In this document: in pieces, positions 8,725 to 18,975 of the stretch | Layout: every line of letters starts with the position of its first letter | How positions within the stretch are numbered: the first letter of the stretch is position 1 | Source: Streptomonospora sp. PA3 | Lineage (GTDB): Bacteria; Actinomycetota; Actinomycetes; Streptosporangiales; Streptosporangiaceae | NCBI RefSeq assembly: GCF_009728995.1 | Contig: NZ_VTZW01000016.1 | Location: forward strand, 82,421 to 146,420 | Direction: 5' to 3' | DNA: 64,000 nt | The notes under the pieces: model-generated | Databases searched by the model: none | Told to the model about the DNA's origin: nothing | What the model saw: only the letters and a program-made list of their open reading frames with translations | Made by a program: the position numbers and the translations under genes

Positions 8725-9744
8725 GTGGAGTCCGAACGATCCGACCGTGCGAACGACTTCGCCGACTTCTGGGCGCCCGACCCCCCGTGCCGCCGCCGCC
8801 TCGACGACCCCGACGCGCCGCGGCACCGCCTGTCGTCCGCGCTCGCGGCCGCCGCCGTCCTGGCCGCGTGCTCGCTGGTGCCCGGCTCGGCCGGCAGCGC
8901 CGCACCGCTCCCGGCCGACCCCAGCCTCTCCGAGCTTCGCGACCGCTCGGAGGCTCTGAGCGATGAGTACCGAGGCGAGCTGCGCGACATGGAGGCCGTG
9001 ATCGCCGCCGCGGAAGAGGCCGAGGAGCGGGCCGACAACACGCGCGAGCAGGTCGAGGAGGCCCAGAAGCAGGTGCGCCAGTTGGCGGTGGCCAGTTACA
9101 CCGGCGGCGGCATCGACCCCGCACTGGCGATGTTCGTCGAGGACGACCCGCAGGCCATCATCGACCAGGCGCAGCTGGTCGGCCACCTGTCGGCCACCAA
9201 CGAGGACAAGGTCGACCAGCTCGAACAGGCCATCGAGCGCGACGAGAAGGCGCAGGCCAACGCCGAAGAGAAGCTGGAGGCCGTCGAGAAGGACCTCGAA
9301 GAGCTGGAGAGCCGGCGCGCCGAGGTCCAGGAGATGATCGCCGACTACCCGGTGCAGGAGATGCAGGGCCCCTACAACATCACGCCCCGCACCGAGCAGA
9401 TGCGCGATCTGGTGATCGAGAAGTTCGGCGAGAGCCCCTCCACCGGCGGTGTGGGCTGCTACCGCCCCAACGGCGGTTGGGTCGTGGGCCAGCACCCGCT
9501 GGGCCGCGCCTGCGACTTCATGCTCGACGCCAACGGCCAGATGCCCTCACAGGAGCAGATCGACCGCGGCTGGCGGATCGCCAAGTGGGCGCGCAAGAAC
9601 GCCGAGCGGCTGGGGATCATGTACGTGATCTACCGCCAGCAGATCTGGGACATCCGCCGCGGGGGCGAGGGCTGGCGCCCGATGGAGGACCGCGGCAGCA
9701 TCACCCAGAACCACTACGACCACGTGCACGTCTCGATGTTCTAG
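8725..9744 (+). CDS. Secreted coiled-coil protein with ARB-07466/VldE-like C-terminal domain
   Basis: 339-residue exported protein. The first 30 residues are acidic, then a signal-like stretch (LSSALAAAAVLAACSLV). Residues about 60-200 are a Glu/Ala/Lys-rich coiled coil. The C-terminal 120 residues carry GVGCYRPNGGWVVGQH, GRACDFML and HYDHVHVSMF, the His/Asp pattern of the ARB-07466-like domain related to M15 peptidases. A role in cell-wall remodelling is inferred. The start is the GTG at 8725 with GAGGAG eight bases upstream; earlier in-frame starts lack a ribosome site. It mirrors the architecture of the gene at 78, on the other side of the ceb operon. Confidence 0.8.
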   Translation: MESERSDRANDFADFWAPDPPCRRRLDDPDAPRHRLSSALAAAAVLAACSLVPGSAGSAAPLPADPSLSELRDRSEALSDEYRGELRDMEAVIAAAEEAEERADNTREQVEEAQKQVRQLAVASYTGGGIDPALAMFVEDDPQAIIDQAQLVGHLSATNEDKVDQLEQAIERDEKAQANAEEKLEAVEKDLEELESRRAEVQEMIADYPVQEMQGPYNITPRTEQMRDLVIEKFGESPSTGGVGCYRPNGGWVVGQHPLGRACDFMLDANGQMPSQEQIDRGWRIAKWARKNAERLGIMYVIYRQQIWDIRRGGEGWRPMEDRGSITQNHYDHVHVSMF

Positions 9745-9751
9745 GGGCGCT

Positions 9752-9916
9752 TCAGCCTCCGGTCAGCACCGGGGCGTAGAGCACCGACACGCAGCCGCCG
9801 AGCAGCATCAGCACCGAGACGATCGCCAGCACGAACACGATCCAGGCCGGTGCCCCGTATCCGCGGCGCCGCGGCTCGGCGGGCGGTGTGGGGCCTGCGG
9901 GGTCCGAGGAGGGCAT
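9752..9916 (-). CDS. Small single-span membrane protein
   Basis: 54-residue hypothetical protein. A Pro/Arg-rich cytoplasmic head (PSSDPAGPTPPAEPRRRGYG) precedes one membrane helix (AWIVFVLAIVSVLMLLGG). ATG at 9916 with GGAAGG six bases upstream. It runs tail-to-tail with the 8725 gene, 7 bp apart. No function recognised; a chance reading frame cannot be fully excluded, but the helix and ribosome site argue for a real gene. Confidence 0.55.
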   Translation of the reverse strand: MPSSDPAGPTPPAEPRRRGYGAPAWIVFVLAIVSVLMLLGGCVSVLYAPVLTGG

Positions 9917-10481
9917 GGCGGGCCTTCCCGCCCCGTGCCGCGCGGGCGCCGGGGCTGTGCCGGTGATCGGGCGAGGTGCTCTCCACGGTAGTCCGCCCCG
10001 TCCCGCCGCGCAGGGGGCCGCCCCGCTCGGCGGTTGCGATCGGGCAACGGTGACGCCCGCCCGGCGCGGTGGGGGCACGGCCCGCGCCGTCCGCATCCGG
10101 CCGCCGCGGGGCCGGTATCGGACACACGCCCCAGAGCAGGACACGAAACGGCACGTTCCTACCACGAAACGGTGACGATCCGCGGCCGACCGTCCCCCGC
10201 CGCCCGGGGCGCGGGCACACTCGGAGGTTAGGATGCGAACCCCGGCCCCTGGACCCGCGCCCCGCCACCCGCGGGAGCGGTCGGCCGCGCTACGGCCGGG
10301 GCCGCGGACCACCCGTGCCACCGGCGCGGTCACCACCGGCTCCCGGGATCCGTTCCGAAAGCCGCGCGCGTTCCCCGGCGGCCGCCCCGGCGACCTGGGG
10401 CGGCCGCGCGGTGGTGGAACCAGAAGCGCGCCGACGCGCGTCTGAGGGAGCGTTTCGAATTCAGCTGGCGCGAGGGGAGTC
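9917..10481. other. Spacer without a supported gene
   Basis: About 560 bp of GC-rich divergent spacer between the small membrane protein and the 10482 gene. Long open frames exist on both strands but have low-complexity, Arg/Pro-rich translations and no ribosome sites. Promoters for both neighbours should lie here; I cannot name them. Confidence 0.45.
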
Positions 10482-11579
10482 ATGAGCGACAACGGGCCCT
10501 ACACACAGCCTCCGCAGTTTCCGGAGGGCGAGGGCGGCTCGGGCGGGCAGCAGCCGCCTTACGGGGGCGGCTACGGCCAGCCCGGACCCGAGCAGGGGGC
10601 GCCCGGCCAGCCCTACGGGGGCGGGCCCTATCAGCCGCCGCAGCAGCCCTACCAGCACCAGGGCGGCCCCTACGGCGATCCCTCGGGCGGCCAGCCCGGC
10701 TACGGTCCCCCCGGCTACGGCCCCCAGCAGCCCGGCGCCCCCGGCCCTCAGTTCCAGCAGCCGCCCGAGCAGCAGATGTTCGCCGGGGGCGGCCAGCCGC
10801 CCTACGGCCCCGGCCCCGGCGGCCCGATGGACCCCGGCTACCCGCCCCCCAAGAAGAGCAACGCCGGACTGTTCGTCGTCATCGGCGGCGGCGCGGTCAT
10901 CGTCGTCCTGGTGATCGCCGTGCTCGTGGTGCTGCTGCGCAACCCGGCCGAGCAGCCGCCCGTCACCGACCCCACGCACGAGCCCGACGAGACCACGGCG
11001 CCCCCGGACGAGCCGAGCGAGGACTCCGGCGAGGAGCAGCAGCAGGCCGACAGCGGCCCGCCCTACGCGCTGCCCGAGGAGCCCTGCTCGGCCATCCCCG
11101 AGGACATGCTCGCCGAGTACGGCATCCAGGACGGGAGCAAGAACCTCACCGACTCCTCCTCGTCCTGCAACTGGTACGTCGACGGCGAGGGCGAGACCTA
11201 CGGCGGGTTCTCGGTCACCTACCAGACCCCCTACGCCGGCTCGGACTCCGTCGAGGGCGCCAAGGAGGAGTTCCAGTCGAACCTGGACTACGCCACCGAC
11301 GAGGGCAACAGCTACAGCGAGCTGGAGGTCCACAACGAGGAGGAGGCCGACCTCGGCGACGAGGCCGTGCTGGTCTTCTCCACCGAGGTGGTGCTGACCA
11401 CACAGGACTCGGTGGCCACCATGCTGATCCGCAAGGGCAACATGAACATCGAGGTCCGCTACTCGCTGTCCCCCGGCCTCAACGCCGACAAGGACACCCC
11501 GGCGCCGCTGGAGTTCTCCGACGTCGAGTCGATGATGCACGACTTCGGTGAGGAGGCGCTGACCCCCATCGGGGGCTGA
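10482..11579 (+). CDS. Membrane-anchored protein with Pro/Gly/Gln-rich head and DUF3558-like ectodomain
   Basis: 365 residues in three parts. The first 125 are a disordered cytoplasmic region built of PYGGG/GQPGYG-type repeats. One membrane helix follows (AGLFVVIGGGAVIVVLVIAV). After an acidic Pro/Glu linker comes an extracellular domain with two Cys (EEPCSAIP and SSSCNWYV) that resembles the actinobacterial DUF3558 family of envelope proteins. ATG with GAGGGGAG a few bases upstream. Function unknown; the head composition resembles linkers that organise membrane complexes. The gene appears to be a single transcription unit closed by the hairpin at 11618. Confidence 0.75.
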   Translation: MSDNGPYTQPPQFPEGEGGSGGQQPPYGGGYGQPGPEQGAPGQPYGGGPYQPPQQPYQHQGGPYGDPSGGQPGYGPPGYGPQQPGAPGPQFQQPPEQQMFAGGGQPPYGPGPGGPMDPGYPPPKKSNAGLFVVIGGGAVIVVLVIAVLVVLLRNPAEQPPVTDPTHEPDETTAPPDEPSEDSGEEQQQADSGPPYALPEEPCSAIPEDMLAEYGIQDGSKNLTDSSSSCNWYVDGEGETYGGFSVTYQTPYAGSDSVEGAKEEFQSNLDYATDEGNSYSELEVHNEEEADLGDEAVLVFSTEVVLTTQDSVATMLIRKGNMNIEVRYSLSPGLNADKDTPAPLEFSDVESMMHDFGEEALTPIGG

Positions 11580-11617
11580 CGCCGCCCGCGGGGCGCAGCG
11601 AAGCACAAGCACAGCAG

Positions 11618-11647
11618 GGAGGGGGCGGCCCGCGGGCCGCCCCCTCC
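11618..11647 (+). terminator. GC hairpin terminator
   Basis: GGAGGGGGCGGCC pairs perfectly with GGCCGCCCCCTCC around CGCG, 39 bp past the 11579 stop. Only TTC follows, so it is the U-poor type common in high-GC actinobacteria. Confidence 0.65.
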
Positions 11648-12050
11648 TTCGCGTGCGTGCGCCCGCACCCGGGCCGCAGGACCGCCGCGGGACCCCGGCG
11701 AAACCGGATGTGCGACACACACCGCCGATCCGTGCGCGCCGCGCTCGCGGCTGCAATCATGATCCGGGCCGTCATGGCGCCCGGGGCCTCCCCTGCTCCG
11801 CGGGATCTCCCCGGCACCCCCGGCACTCCGACGAGGTCCCGCCGCCCCGCGCACCCCACCCTCGCCCGCGGGCGCCTGTTGGCGAACCTTGTGCGGATGT
11901 TGGCCGCGTCATGACGTTTCGTGTCGCCTGACCGGCTGCTTCGCGGATTACCCTCGACCGATGATGGACCGTGTCCGAATCGATATGTCATCCGCGGAAA
12001 CTGCGCGGATTCCCAGGGCGACAGATCCACCGGCACCCGACATCAGACCC
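11648..12050. other. Spacer upstream of the first deacetylase gene
   Basis: About 400 bp without a convincing gene. Short frames on both strands (around 11657-11914) lack ribosome sites and family features. The last 160 bp are less GC-rich and probably hold the promoter and leader of the deacetylase gene. Confidence 0.45.
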
Positions 12051-13664
12051 GTGAAGGACGCGCACCCGTTGAAGCACCAGCCCGATGGCTCGCATTCATC
12101 AACCCGCCCGCGATCCGGGGAGGCGCTGCGCAGCCGCGCGGCGGCTCTGCGCGCAGCCTCGGCCGCAGCCGCGCTGGCGCTACTGGCGCTCACCGCCTGC
12201 TCCGGCGGCGAAGCGGACCCGGCGTCGGCGGGTGCCTCCGCATCTCCATCGCCCTCGCCCGCGCCCACACGCGCCACAGGCAAGCGGGACGAGCTGACAG
12301 TCGTCGACACCGCCCACATCCCCGGTCTCAAGGAGCAGACCTCCACCGAGAAGCTGGAGGGAGGTGTCGAGGCCGAGCTGTCGTATCCGCGGATCCCCAA
12401 GGCCGGCCCGTTCGCCGACCGGCTCGCCGAGATCACCGAGCAGGAGGCCCGGGACTTCGCGGGCGTCGAGAAGGGGGCGAAGTCCTACTCGGTCGACTGG
12501 CAGGTCAGCGCGGCCGGCGGCAACGTCCTGGGCGTGCGCCTCATCCAGCGCGAGAAGGACGACGACGGCGAGCGCACCGGCTACTCCACCTACTGGTACA
12601 ACACCGAGTCCGGACGCACGTCCTACTCCACCGAACTGCTGGCCGGCCAGCGGCAGCTGGAGAAGTTCGATCGCATGGTCAAGAAGCGGCTGAAGGACAC
12701 CGGCTCCGTCGACACCGCGTCGCTGCACCCCATCGCCGAACTCTACGACTCCATCGGTTTCAATCCCGACGGCGACATGGTGGTGGAGTTCGACGAGGGC
12801 GAGATCGCCCCGGCGAAGAAGGGCCGCGTCCGCGCCGTCGTACCCAAGAAGCAGGTGGAGCCGCTGCTGTCGCCGTTCGGGCAGCGGGCGCAGAAGGCCG
12901 CGGTGACGGTCACGCCCGAGTTCGCGATCGACACCGCCGCCAGCGCGCCCAAGGACGGCCCGCCCGAGGGAAGCGTGCCGGGCACCTTCGCCACCGCCGG
13001 CGACGACGTCGACTGCCACGATCCCGACTCCAAGTGCATCGCGCTGACCTTCGACGACGGTCCGGGCGCCCGGACACCGGAGCTGCTGGACGCGCTGGCC
13101 GAGCACGACGCCAAGGCGACGTTCTTTTTGACCGGCGGCCCGGTGCGCGAGCACCCCGAAACCGTGCGGCGCGAGTACGCCGAGGGCCACGAGCTGGCCA
13201 ACCACACGGTCCACCACCCGGACCTGACCTCGCTGGGCCACGACGCCGTCGCCGAGGAGCTGGAGACCGTCACCGAGCTCGTGCGGCGCGAGACGGGCTA
13301 CAGCATGGATCTGATGCGCCCGCCCTACGGCGCCACCGACGGCGGCGTCGCCGAGGTCACCGAGAAGCTGGGCCAGGCGCAGATCCTGTGGAGCATCGAC
13401 ACCAACGACTGGCGCGACCACGACGCGGGGCTGGTCAGCGACCGCGCCGTCGAGCGCGCCCGGCCAGGGTCCATCGTGCTGATGCACGACATCCACGGCA
13501 CCACCGTCGACGCCGTGCCCGAGATCCTCAAGCGGCTGAGCGACAAGGGTTACACCATGGTCACGGTGTCGCAACTGCTCGGCGAGACCGAGCCCGGCAG
13601 GAAGTACCTCAACGGCCATCCGAAGCAGCCCGAGGCCTCGCCCTCGGCCGGCCCGTCGGACTGA
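12051..13664 (+). CDS. Lipoprotein polysaccharide deacetylase with RsiV-like N-terminal domain
   Basis: 537 residues from the GTG at 12051. A hydrophobic stretch ends in LALLALTAC, a lipobox, so it should be anchored outside the membrane. Residues about 90-310 form a DUF3298/RsiV-like domain ([49 protein letters not shown]). The C-terminal NodB domain has TFDDGP, NHTVHHPDL with the metal histidines, MRPPYGA, DTNDW and IVLMHDIH, so it should remove N-acetyl groups from peptidoglycan or another glycan. The start is uncertain: a TTG at 12069 with GAAGGA upstream is an alternative, and the frame is open further upstream. A paralogue lies at 14823. Confidence 0.88.
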   Translation: MKDAHPLKHQPDGSHSSTRPRSGEALRSRAAALRAASAAAALALLALTACSGGEADPASAGASASPSPSPAPTRATGKRDELTVVDTAHIPGLKEQTSTEKLEGGVEAELSYPRIPKAGPFADRLAEITEQEARDFAGVEKGAKSYSVDWQVSAAGGNVLGVRLIQREKDDDGERTGYSTYWYNTESGRTSYSTELLAGQRQLEKFDRMVKKRLKDTGSVDTASLHPIAELYDSIGFNPDGDMVVEFDEGEIAPAKKGRVRAVVPKKQVEPLLSPFGQRAQKAAVTVTPEFAIDTAASAPKDGPPEGSVPGTFATAGDDVDCHDPDSKCIALTFDDGPGARTPELLDALAEHDAKATFFLTGGPVREHPETVRREYAEGHELANHTVHHPDLTSLGHDAVAEELETVTELVRRETGYSMDLMRPPYGATDGGVAEVTEKLGQAQILWSIDTNDWRDHDAGLVSDRAVERARPGSIVLMHDIHGTTVDAVPEILKRLSDKGYTMVTVSQLLGETEPGRKYLNGHPKQPEASPSAGPSD

Positions 13665-13977
13665 TACACCGGCGTGAGCTGGGCGCCCGCCGCCGCGGGC
13701 GGCTGCTCGGCGGCGTCGCCGACCGCGATTGGGCGCGGGGTGTCCCCGGTGCGGGGCACCCCGCGCTCGCGCGTAGGCTGGTGCGCCGTGGCACAGGGAT
13801 GCCCCTGGGAAAGCCGACGAGGCCGGTTACCCGCACAGGGGCTGCCGAACCGTCCCGCCTTGTCCTCAACCGGCCCGCTTGACAAGCCGCCGTGGGGGAA
13901 CGCGAAGGTTGAGGCGGTCGTTCCCGACGACGTGAGCAGCCACCACAGCGTGCCCCGTGGACGTGAAGGGAATTCCG
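13665..13977. other. Spacer with small hairpin and possible promoter
   Basis: A short stem (GCCCGC with GCGGGC, 13685-13700) follows the deacetylase stop and may terminate it. A TAGGCT near 13774 could be a -10 for the DUF6461 gene. Nothing else is seen. Confidence 0.4.
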
Positions 13978-14589
13978 ATGGCCGTTGCGTTGGCCCGTGA
14001 CTACGCCTGGTTGCGGGAGACTCAGCCGGACCTCGCCGAAGCCTACTGCCTCTCCTACGTCCGAGGCCTGAGCAAGGCCGCCGCCCTGGGCCGGCTCGGC
14101 GTCGCCGAGCGCGACCTGCGCTGCCTGCCCATCGCCGAAGCCGTCGAAGCCGCCCTGTGCTGCTCGGAGGACCGCCCCCCGATGACGGTCCACGCGCTGT
14201 CCGTGGGCGGCTGGACCGTCATCGTCGAGCCCACCGGCTGCCGGGCGACCCGGCCGGAGTGCTACCGCGCGCTCTCGGCCGAGACCGAACTGGTGTCGGT
14301 GCGGGTGCTGATGGACCACCGCTACGAGTTCCGCTGGGTGATCGACGGCGTGCTGCAGACGTTCTTCGACGCCCGCACCCCGCAGGTGCGCCGCGGCACC
14401 CGCCCCGACGCGCTGGAGGCGCAGATGAGCGCCGTGGGCCTGGGCGGCACGGTCGGCGAGACCGATCCCGGGGCCGCAGTGCTGGCGCTCGCCGACAGGG
14501 TGACGGGTGTGCGCATCCGCTCCTCCCACCTGGCAGGCCCCCTGCTGGGCGCCGAACTCGACTCGGCACTGCCCTTGGCGCCGCGCTGA
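13978..14589 (+). CDS. DUF6461 family protein
   Basis: 203-residue soluble protein. The N-terminus ([26 protein letters not shown], in part) matches the pattern of actinobacterial DUF6461 proteins: a W, then AYC.SYVRGL, then a RLG. The rest is a mixed alpha/beta domain without catalytic motifs I recognise. The ATG at 13978 has GAAGGGA seven bases upstream; a GTG 21 bases earlier is possible. Function unknown. It sits between two paralogous deacetylase genes in the same direction, which may be insertion within an old tandem duplication (inference). Confidence 0.75.
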   Translation: MAVALARDYAWLRETQPDLAEAYCLSYVRGLSKAAALGRLGVAERDLRCLPIAEAVEAALCCSEDRPPMTVHALSVGGWTVIVEPTGCRATRPECYRALSAETELVSVRVLMDHRYEFRWVIDGVLQTFFDARTPQVRRGTRPDALEAQMSAVGLGGTVGETDPGAAVLALADRVTGVRIRSSHLAGPLLGAELDSALPLAPR

Positions 14590-14822
14590 CCCGCAACAGC
14601 GCCGGCGGGCGAACCGGCGCAGGGCCGACGCCCCAGCCGCCGCCGCGTTGACCTGCCGCGATCGCTGACCTGTTCCGGACACCTCGCGCGTCGCCGTTCT
14701 TCCCGGCCGCCCGATGGCCTACGTTGCTGGCATACGCGCCGACGCGGCCCGGGCCCGGCGGGGACGCCAGCGACCGCCCGGACCGCCGCGGCGCTTCCGG
14801 CAACGTGGAAGGAACCCGGGCG

Positions 14823-16316
14823 ATGCCTCCAGCCGCTGTCGGAGCCGCGCCGACGAGCAGGCCCGCCCGCGGCCGACTGCTGGTCTGCGCCGCCGCGCTG
14901 GCCGCGGCGGCCGGCTGCAACGCACTGGCGCCGCCCGCCGCCCTGCCCACCGCGTTCACCTCCTTCGCCGCCGACAACGTGCCCGGCCTCGCCGAGCACC
15001 GCTTCGGCGCCGGCCTCAGCGGCGACGGGTTCACGGTGCGCGCGTCGGTGCCCGAGATCCCCGGTGCCCGCCCGCTCACCGAGCGCCTCACCCGGATCGT
15101 CGAGCGCGAGGCCGCCGACTTCCGCAGCGCCTATGACGAGGCCGAGCGGCTGGAGGTCGACTGGGAGCTGACCGCCGCGGGCCGGGGCGTCGTCGGCGTG
15201 CGGCTGATCCGCACCGAGGTCGACCACCGCGGCCGCCACGACGCCTACTCCACCTACTACTACGACGCCGGCACCGGTCACACCGCCTACTCCACCGAGC
15301 TGCTGGCCGGCGACGCCGCGCTGCGCGAGCTGGACCGGCTCGTCGCCGCGGCCCTGGAGCGCACCGGTGCCGACCCGTCCGGGATCCACCCGGGATACCG
15401 GCTCTACGACTCCATCGGCTTCAACCGCGGCGGCGATCTCGTCGTGGAGTTCGACGCGGGGCGGGCCGCGCCCGTCGGCGAGGGCCGCGTCGCCGCCGTG
15501 GTCGCCGCCGCCGACGCCCGGCCGCTGCTGTCGGAACTGGGTGAACGGGTGCGGGGCGCCTCGGGCCTGGAGCCCCACGCGTTCTCGGTGGAGGCCCCCG
15601 ACCAGGACGCCGCTCCGCAGAGCCCGGACATCCCCGGCTCCTCCCCCGGGGGCGGCGACCACGAGTGCGGGGCCGAGACCACCTGCGTGGCCCTCACCTT
15701 CGACGACGGGCCGAGCGAGCAGACCGCGCGGGTGCTGGAGGTGCTGGCCGAGCACGACGCCACGGCCACGTTCTTCCTGTCGGGCAACGAGATACGCAAC
15801 CGGCCCGCGCTGGTGGGCCGCGCGTGGGCGGCGGGCCACGGCATCGGCAGCCACGGCGAGACCCACGAGTCGTTCACGAAGCTGACCCCCGCGGAGATCG
15901 ACGCCGAACTCGACACCGTCGACGCGCTGATCCGCCGCGAGACCGGCACGGCGGTCGGCATCCTGCGGCCGCCGTTCGGCCGCACCGGCGCGAAGGTCGC
16001 CGAGGTCGCCGCCGAGCACGGCCAGGCCCAGATCGTCTGGGACACCGACTCCGAGGACTGGACCGGGATCGGCGCCGCGGAGATCGCCGCCAACGTCACC
16101 GACTACACCCCGCCCAACGGCCTGGTGCTGATGCACGACGGCGAGCGGGCCACGGTAGAGGCGCTGCCGCGGATCCTGGAGCACTTCGAGGAGCGGGGCT
16201 GGACCACGGTGACCGTCTCCGACCTGCTCGGCGACATCGAGCCGGGCGGGCTCTACTACACCGCGGACCCGGTGGCCAACGCCGAGTGCATCCGCCTGGA
16301 GGGCTGCCCGCTGTGA
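14823..16316 (+). CDS. Second lipoprotein polysaccharide deacetylase with RsiV-like domain
   Basis: 497 residues, a paralogue of the gene at 12051 with the same domain order. A hydrophobic leader ends in a lipobox-like AAAAGC. The DUF3298/RsiV-like part repeats the sister's signatures ([38 protein letters not shown]). The NodB domain has [31 protein letters not shown] and LVLMHDG. The ATG at 14823 has GGAAGGA upstream; a longer frame is open but lacks a ribosome site. It ends with a 35-residue tail containing two Cys that the sister lacks. Likely substrate is cell-wall polysaccharide; the exact one is unknown. Confidence 0.88.
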   Translation: MPPAAVGAAPTSRPARGRLLVCAAALAAAAGCNALAPPAALPTAFTSFAADNVPGLAEHRFGAGLSGDGFTVRASVPEIPGARPLTERLTRIVEREAADFRSAYDEAERLEVDWELTAAGRGVVGVRLIRTEVDHRGRHDAYSTYYYDAGTGHTAYSTELLAGDAALRELDRLVAAALERTGADPSGIHPGYRLYDSIGFNRGGDLVVEFDAGRAAPVGEGRVAAVVAAADARPLLSELGERVRGASGLEPHAFSVEAPDQDAAPQSPDIPGSSPGGGDHECGAETTCVALTFDDGPSEQTARVLEVLAEHDATATFFLSGNEIRNRPALVGRAWAAGHGIGSHGETHESFTKLTPAEIDAELDTVDALIRRETGTAVGILRPPFGRTGAKVAEVAAEHGQAQIVWDTDSEDWTGIGAAEIAANVTDYTPPNGLVLMHDGERATVEALPRILEHFEERGWTTVTVSDLLGDIEPGGLYYTADPVANAECIRLEGCPL

Positions 16317-16380
16317 ACGCGGCGGCCCGGCCCGGCCGCCCGGACACCCCCGGCCGCGTCGGCGGCGCCCTCGCGCGGGG

Positions 16381-17508
<1,128 letters not shown>

Positions 17509-17537
17509 GGGCCTTCCGGGTTCGTCAGCGGTGGTGG

Positions 17538-17561
17538 GTCCGGGCCCCGCCGGGCCCGGAC
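17538..17561 (-). terminator. Perfect 10-bp GC hairpin between PAC2 gene and pyrD
   Basis: GTCCGGGCCC pairs with GGGCCCGGAC around CGCC, 52 bp behind the PAC2-gene stop and 30 bp before the pyrD start. No T-run follows on the minus strand. It could be a terminator or an attenuator in front of pyrD. Confidence 0.5.
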
Positions 17562-17612
17562 GCTCGGATGCGGGCGGCCTCAGCGGACGCGGGCCCGCCG
17601 GATGGGGCGGCC

Positions 17613-18542
17613 TCAGCCCTCGCCGCGCTCGCGGTCGGCGAGGAACCGCTCCAGTTCGGCGCCGAGCTCGTCGGCGGTGGGCAGGTCGGTACCGTCCTCG
17701 CCGAACAGCGGGCGCTCGGCGCCGGATTCGCCGGCGCTCTCGCGGGCCGCCATGAAGTCGTCGTACTGCTGCTCCAGGTTGGCGACGACGCGCTGGACCT
17801 CCTCGGAGGCCTGGACCTGCTGCTCGATCTCGCCGTCGGTCTCGCGGGCCGCCTCCTCCAGCCGGCCGCCGGGCAGCGCGAGCCCGGTGGCGCCGGAGAC
17901 GAACTCCAGCGCGGCGATCGCGGCCCGGGGGTACTCCGACTGGGCGAGATAGCTGGGCACGTGCACCGCGTAGCCGAGCGCGTCGTGCCCGGACTCCCCC
18001 AGCCGGAACTCCAGCAGGGCGGCGGCGCTGGCGGGCACGTTGACGCGGCCGATCCAGGGGGTGTGGCCCGACACCAGCTCGGCGCGGGTGGCGTGGGCGG
18101 TGGCGGTGGTGGGCCGGGTGTGCGGCACGGCCATCGGGATGCCCTGCACGCCGACGGTGAGGTCGATCGAGAGGTGCTCGACGAGATCGCGCACCGCCTC
18201 CGCGAAGGCCTCCCACTCGTGGTCGGGTTCGAGCCCGTACAGCAGCAGGAACGGCGTGCCCTCGGTGTCGTGCATGCGATACAGCGACAGCTTGGGCGGG
18301 GAGTACTCGGTGTAGGCGTTCTCGACGAAGGTCAGCACGGGTCGGCGGGCGCGGTAGTCGAGGAGCCGGTCGACGTCGAAGGCGGCGATCTCCTCGGCTT
18401 CGAACGCGGCGAACAGCGCCTCTGCGGCCTGGCGGCCGACGCTGCCGGCGTCCACGAACCCGTCGAGAACGACCAGCATCGCCCTCCCGGCGGCTTCCTC
18501 GGCGCCGGGTCGGAGCTGGTAGAGGTCAGCGTGGTCACGCAC
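17613..18542 (-). CDS. PAC2 family protein
   Basis: 309 residues. [26 protein letters not shown] at the start (in pieces), [26 protein letters not shown] and [12 protein letters not shown] are the hallmarks of actinobacterial PAC2 proteins, which share a fold with proteasome-assembly chaperones. The C-terminal tail ([20 protein letters not shown]) is a helical segment typical of the family. The GTG at 18542 was chosen because PAC2 proteins start about 20 residues before the FVDAG motif; the upstream frame is open into repeat DNA and should not be coding. Role in proteasome biology is suggested by the family only. Confidence 0.82.
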   Translation of the reverse strand: MRDHADLYQLRPGAEEAAGRAMLVVLDGFVDAGSVGRQAAEALFAAFEAEEIAAFDVDRLLDYRARRPVLTFVENAYTEYSPPKLSLYRMHDTEGTPFLLLYGLEPDHEWEAFAEAVRDLVEHLSIDLTVGVQGIPMAVPHTRPTTATAHATRAELVSGHTPWIGRVNVPASAAALLEFRLGESGHDALGYAVHVPSYLAQSEYPRAAIAALEFVSGATGLALPGGRLEEAARETDGEIEQQVQASEEVQRVVANLEQQYDDFMAARESAGESGAERPLFGEDGTDLPTADELGAELERFLADRERGEG

Positions 18543-18692
18543 CTGGAAGGGTCTCCATTCGCACACGGATGGCGGGGTGGCCGGCGCGCGGCTGCTTCCT
18601 GCGCGCACGGATGCGCTGCCCAGAATAGTCGAGCGCGAGCGGCTCGCCCGCGATGCCCGGTCGCGCACCGGCAAGCGGGAAACGAGCGACTG

Positions 18693-18740
18693 AGCGAGGA
18701 TGGAAGACGGCGCCTCCAAGCACCCCGCAGGACCACGGGA
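18693..18740. repeat. 48-bp direct repeat, left copy
   Basis: Begins AGCGAGGATGGAAGACGGCG. About 40 of 48 positions match the copy at 18927-18974. The two copies flank 186 bp that hold the hairpin and 63-bp element described below. Confidence 0.65.
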
Positions 18741-18784
18741 AACCCGAGCCACTACGTGCCGTTGACGAAGTCGGGTACCACAGA

Positions 18785-18850
18785 GGTTGCGGCAATGGGG
18801 CTGAAATGCGCGAAGCGCCCGCTACGCGAGACGCACCCATTGCCGCAGCC
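18785..18850. repeat. Inverted repeat (hairpin) built on CCCATTGCCGCA
   Basis: TGCGGCAATGGG (18788-18799) and CCCATTGCCGCA (18836-18847) are perfect 12-bp arms, extended by GG/CC pairs and one wobble. The right arm is the start of the 63-bp element; the left arm is a degenerate inverted copy of it, including GTGGTACCCG read on the minus strand. Confidence 0.7.
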
Positions 18851-18892
18851 CCGAGGGTGGCCGCCCCCAGTGGTCCCCGGTGGGTTCTTGGA
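18830..18892 (+). repeat. 63-bp dispersed element, copy A
   Basis: Starts GACGCACCCATTGCCGCAGCC and ends GGTGGGTTCTTGGA. By my count about 54 of 63 positions match 40326-40388, with no gaps. It is intergenic, upstream of the PAC2 gene. Family unknown. Confidence 0.7.
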
Positions 18893-18926
18893 AAACCGCG
18901 CCCCCGCCGTTCCTGAACACGGCCCA

Positions 18927-18974
18927 AGCGAGGAGGGAAGTCGGCGCCCCAAAGCGCCCCGCAGGCCTGCGGGA
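18927..18974. repeat. 48-bp direct repeat, right copy
   Basis: Begins AGCGAGGAGGGAAGTCGGCG and ends one base before the stop codon of the ABC-class ATPase gene (stop at 18976-18978). Partner of 18693-18740. Confidence 0.65.
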
Positions 18975-18975
18975 G

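Noticed and set aside
11657-11914. Small genes on both strands in the spacer before the first deacetylase
   Set aside because: No ribosome sites, no family features; high-GC open frames of this size occur by chance.
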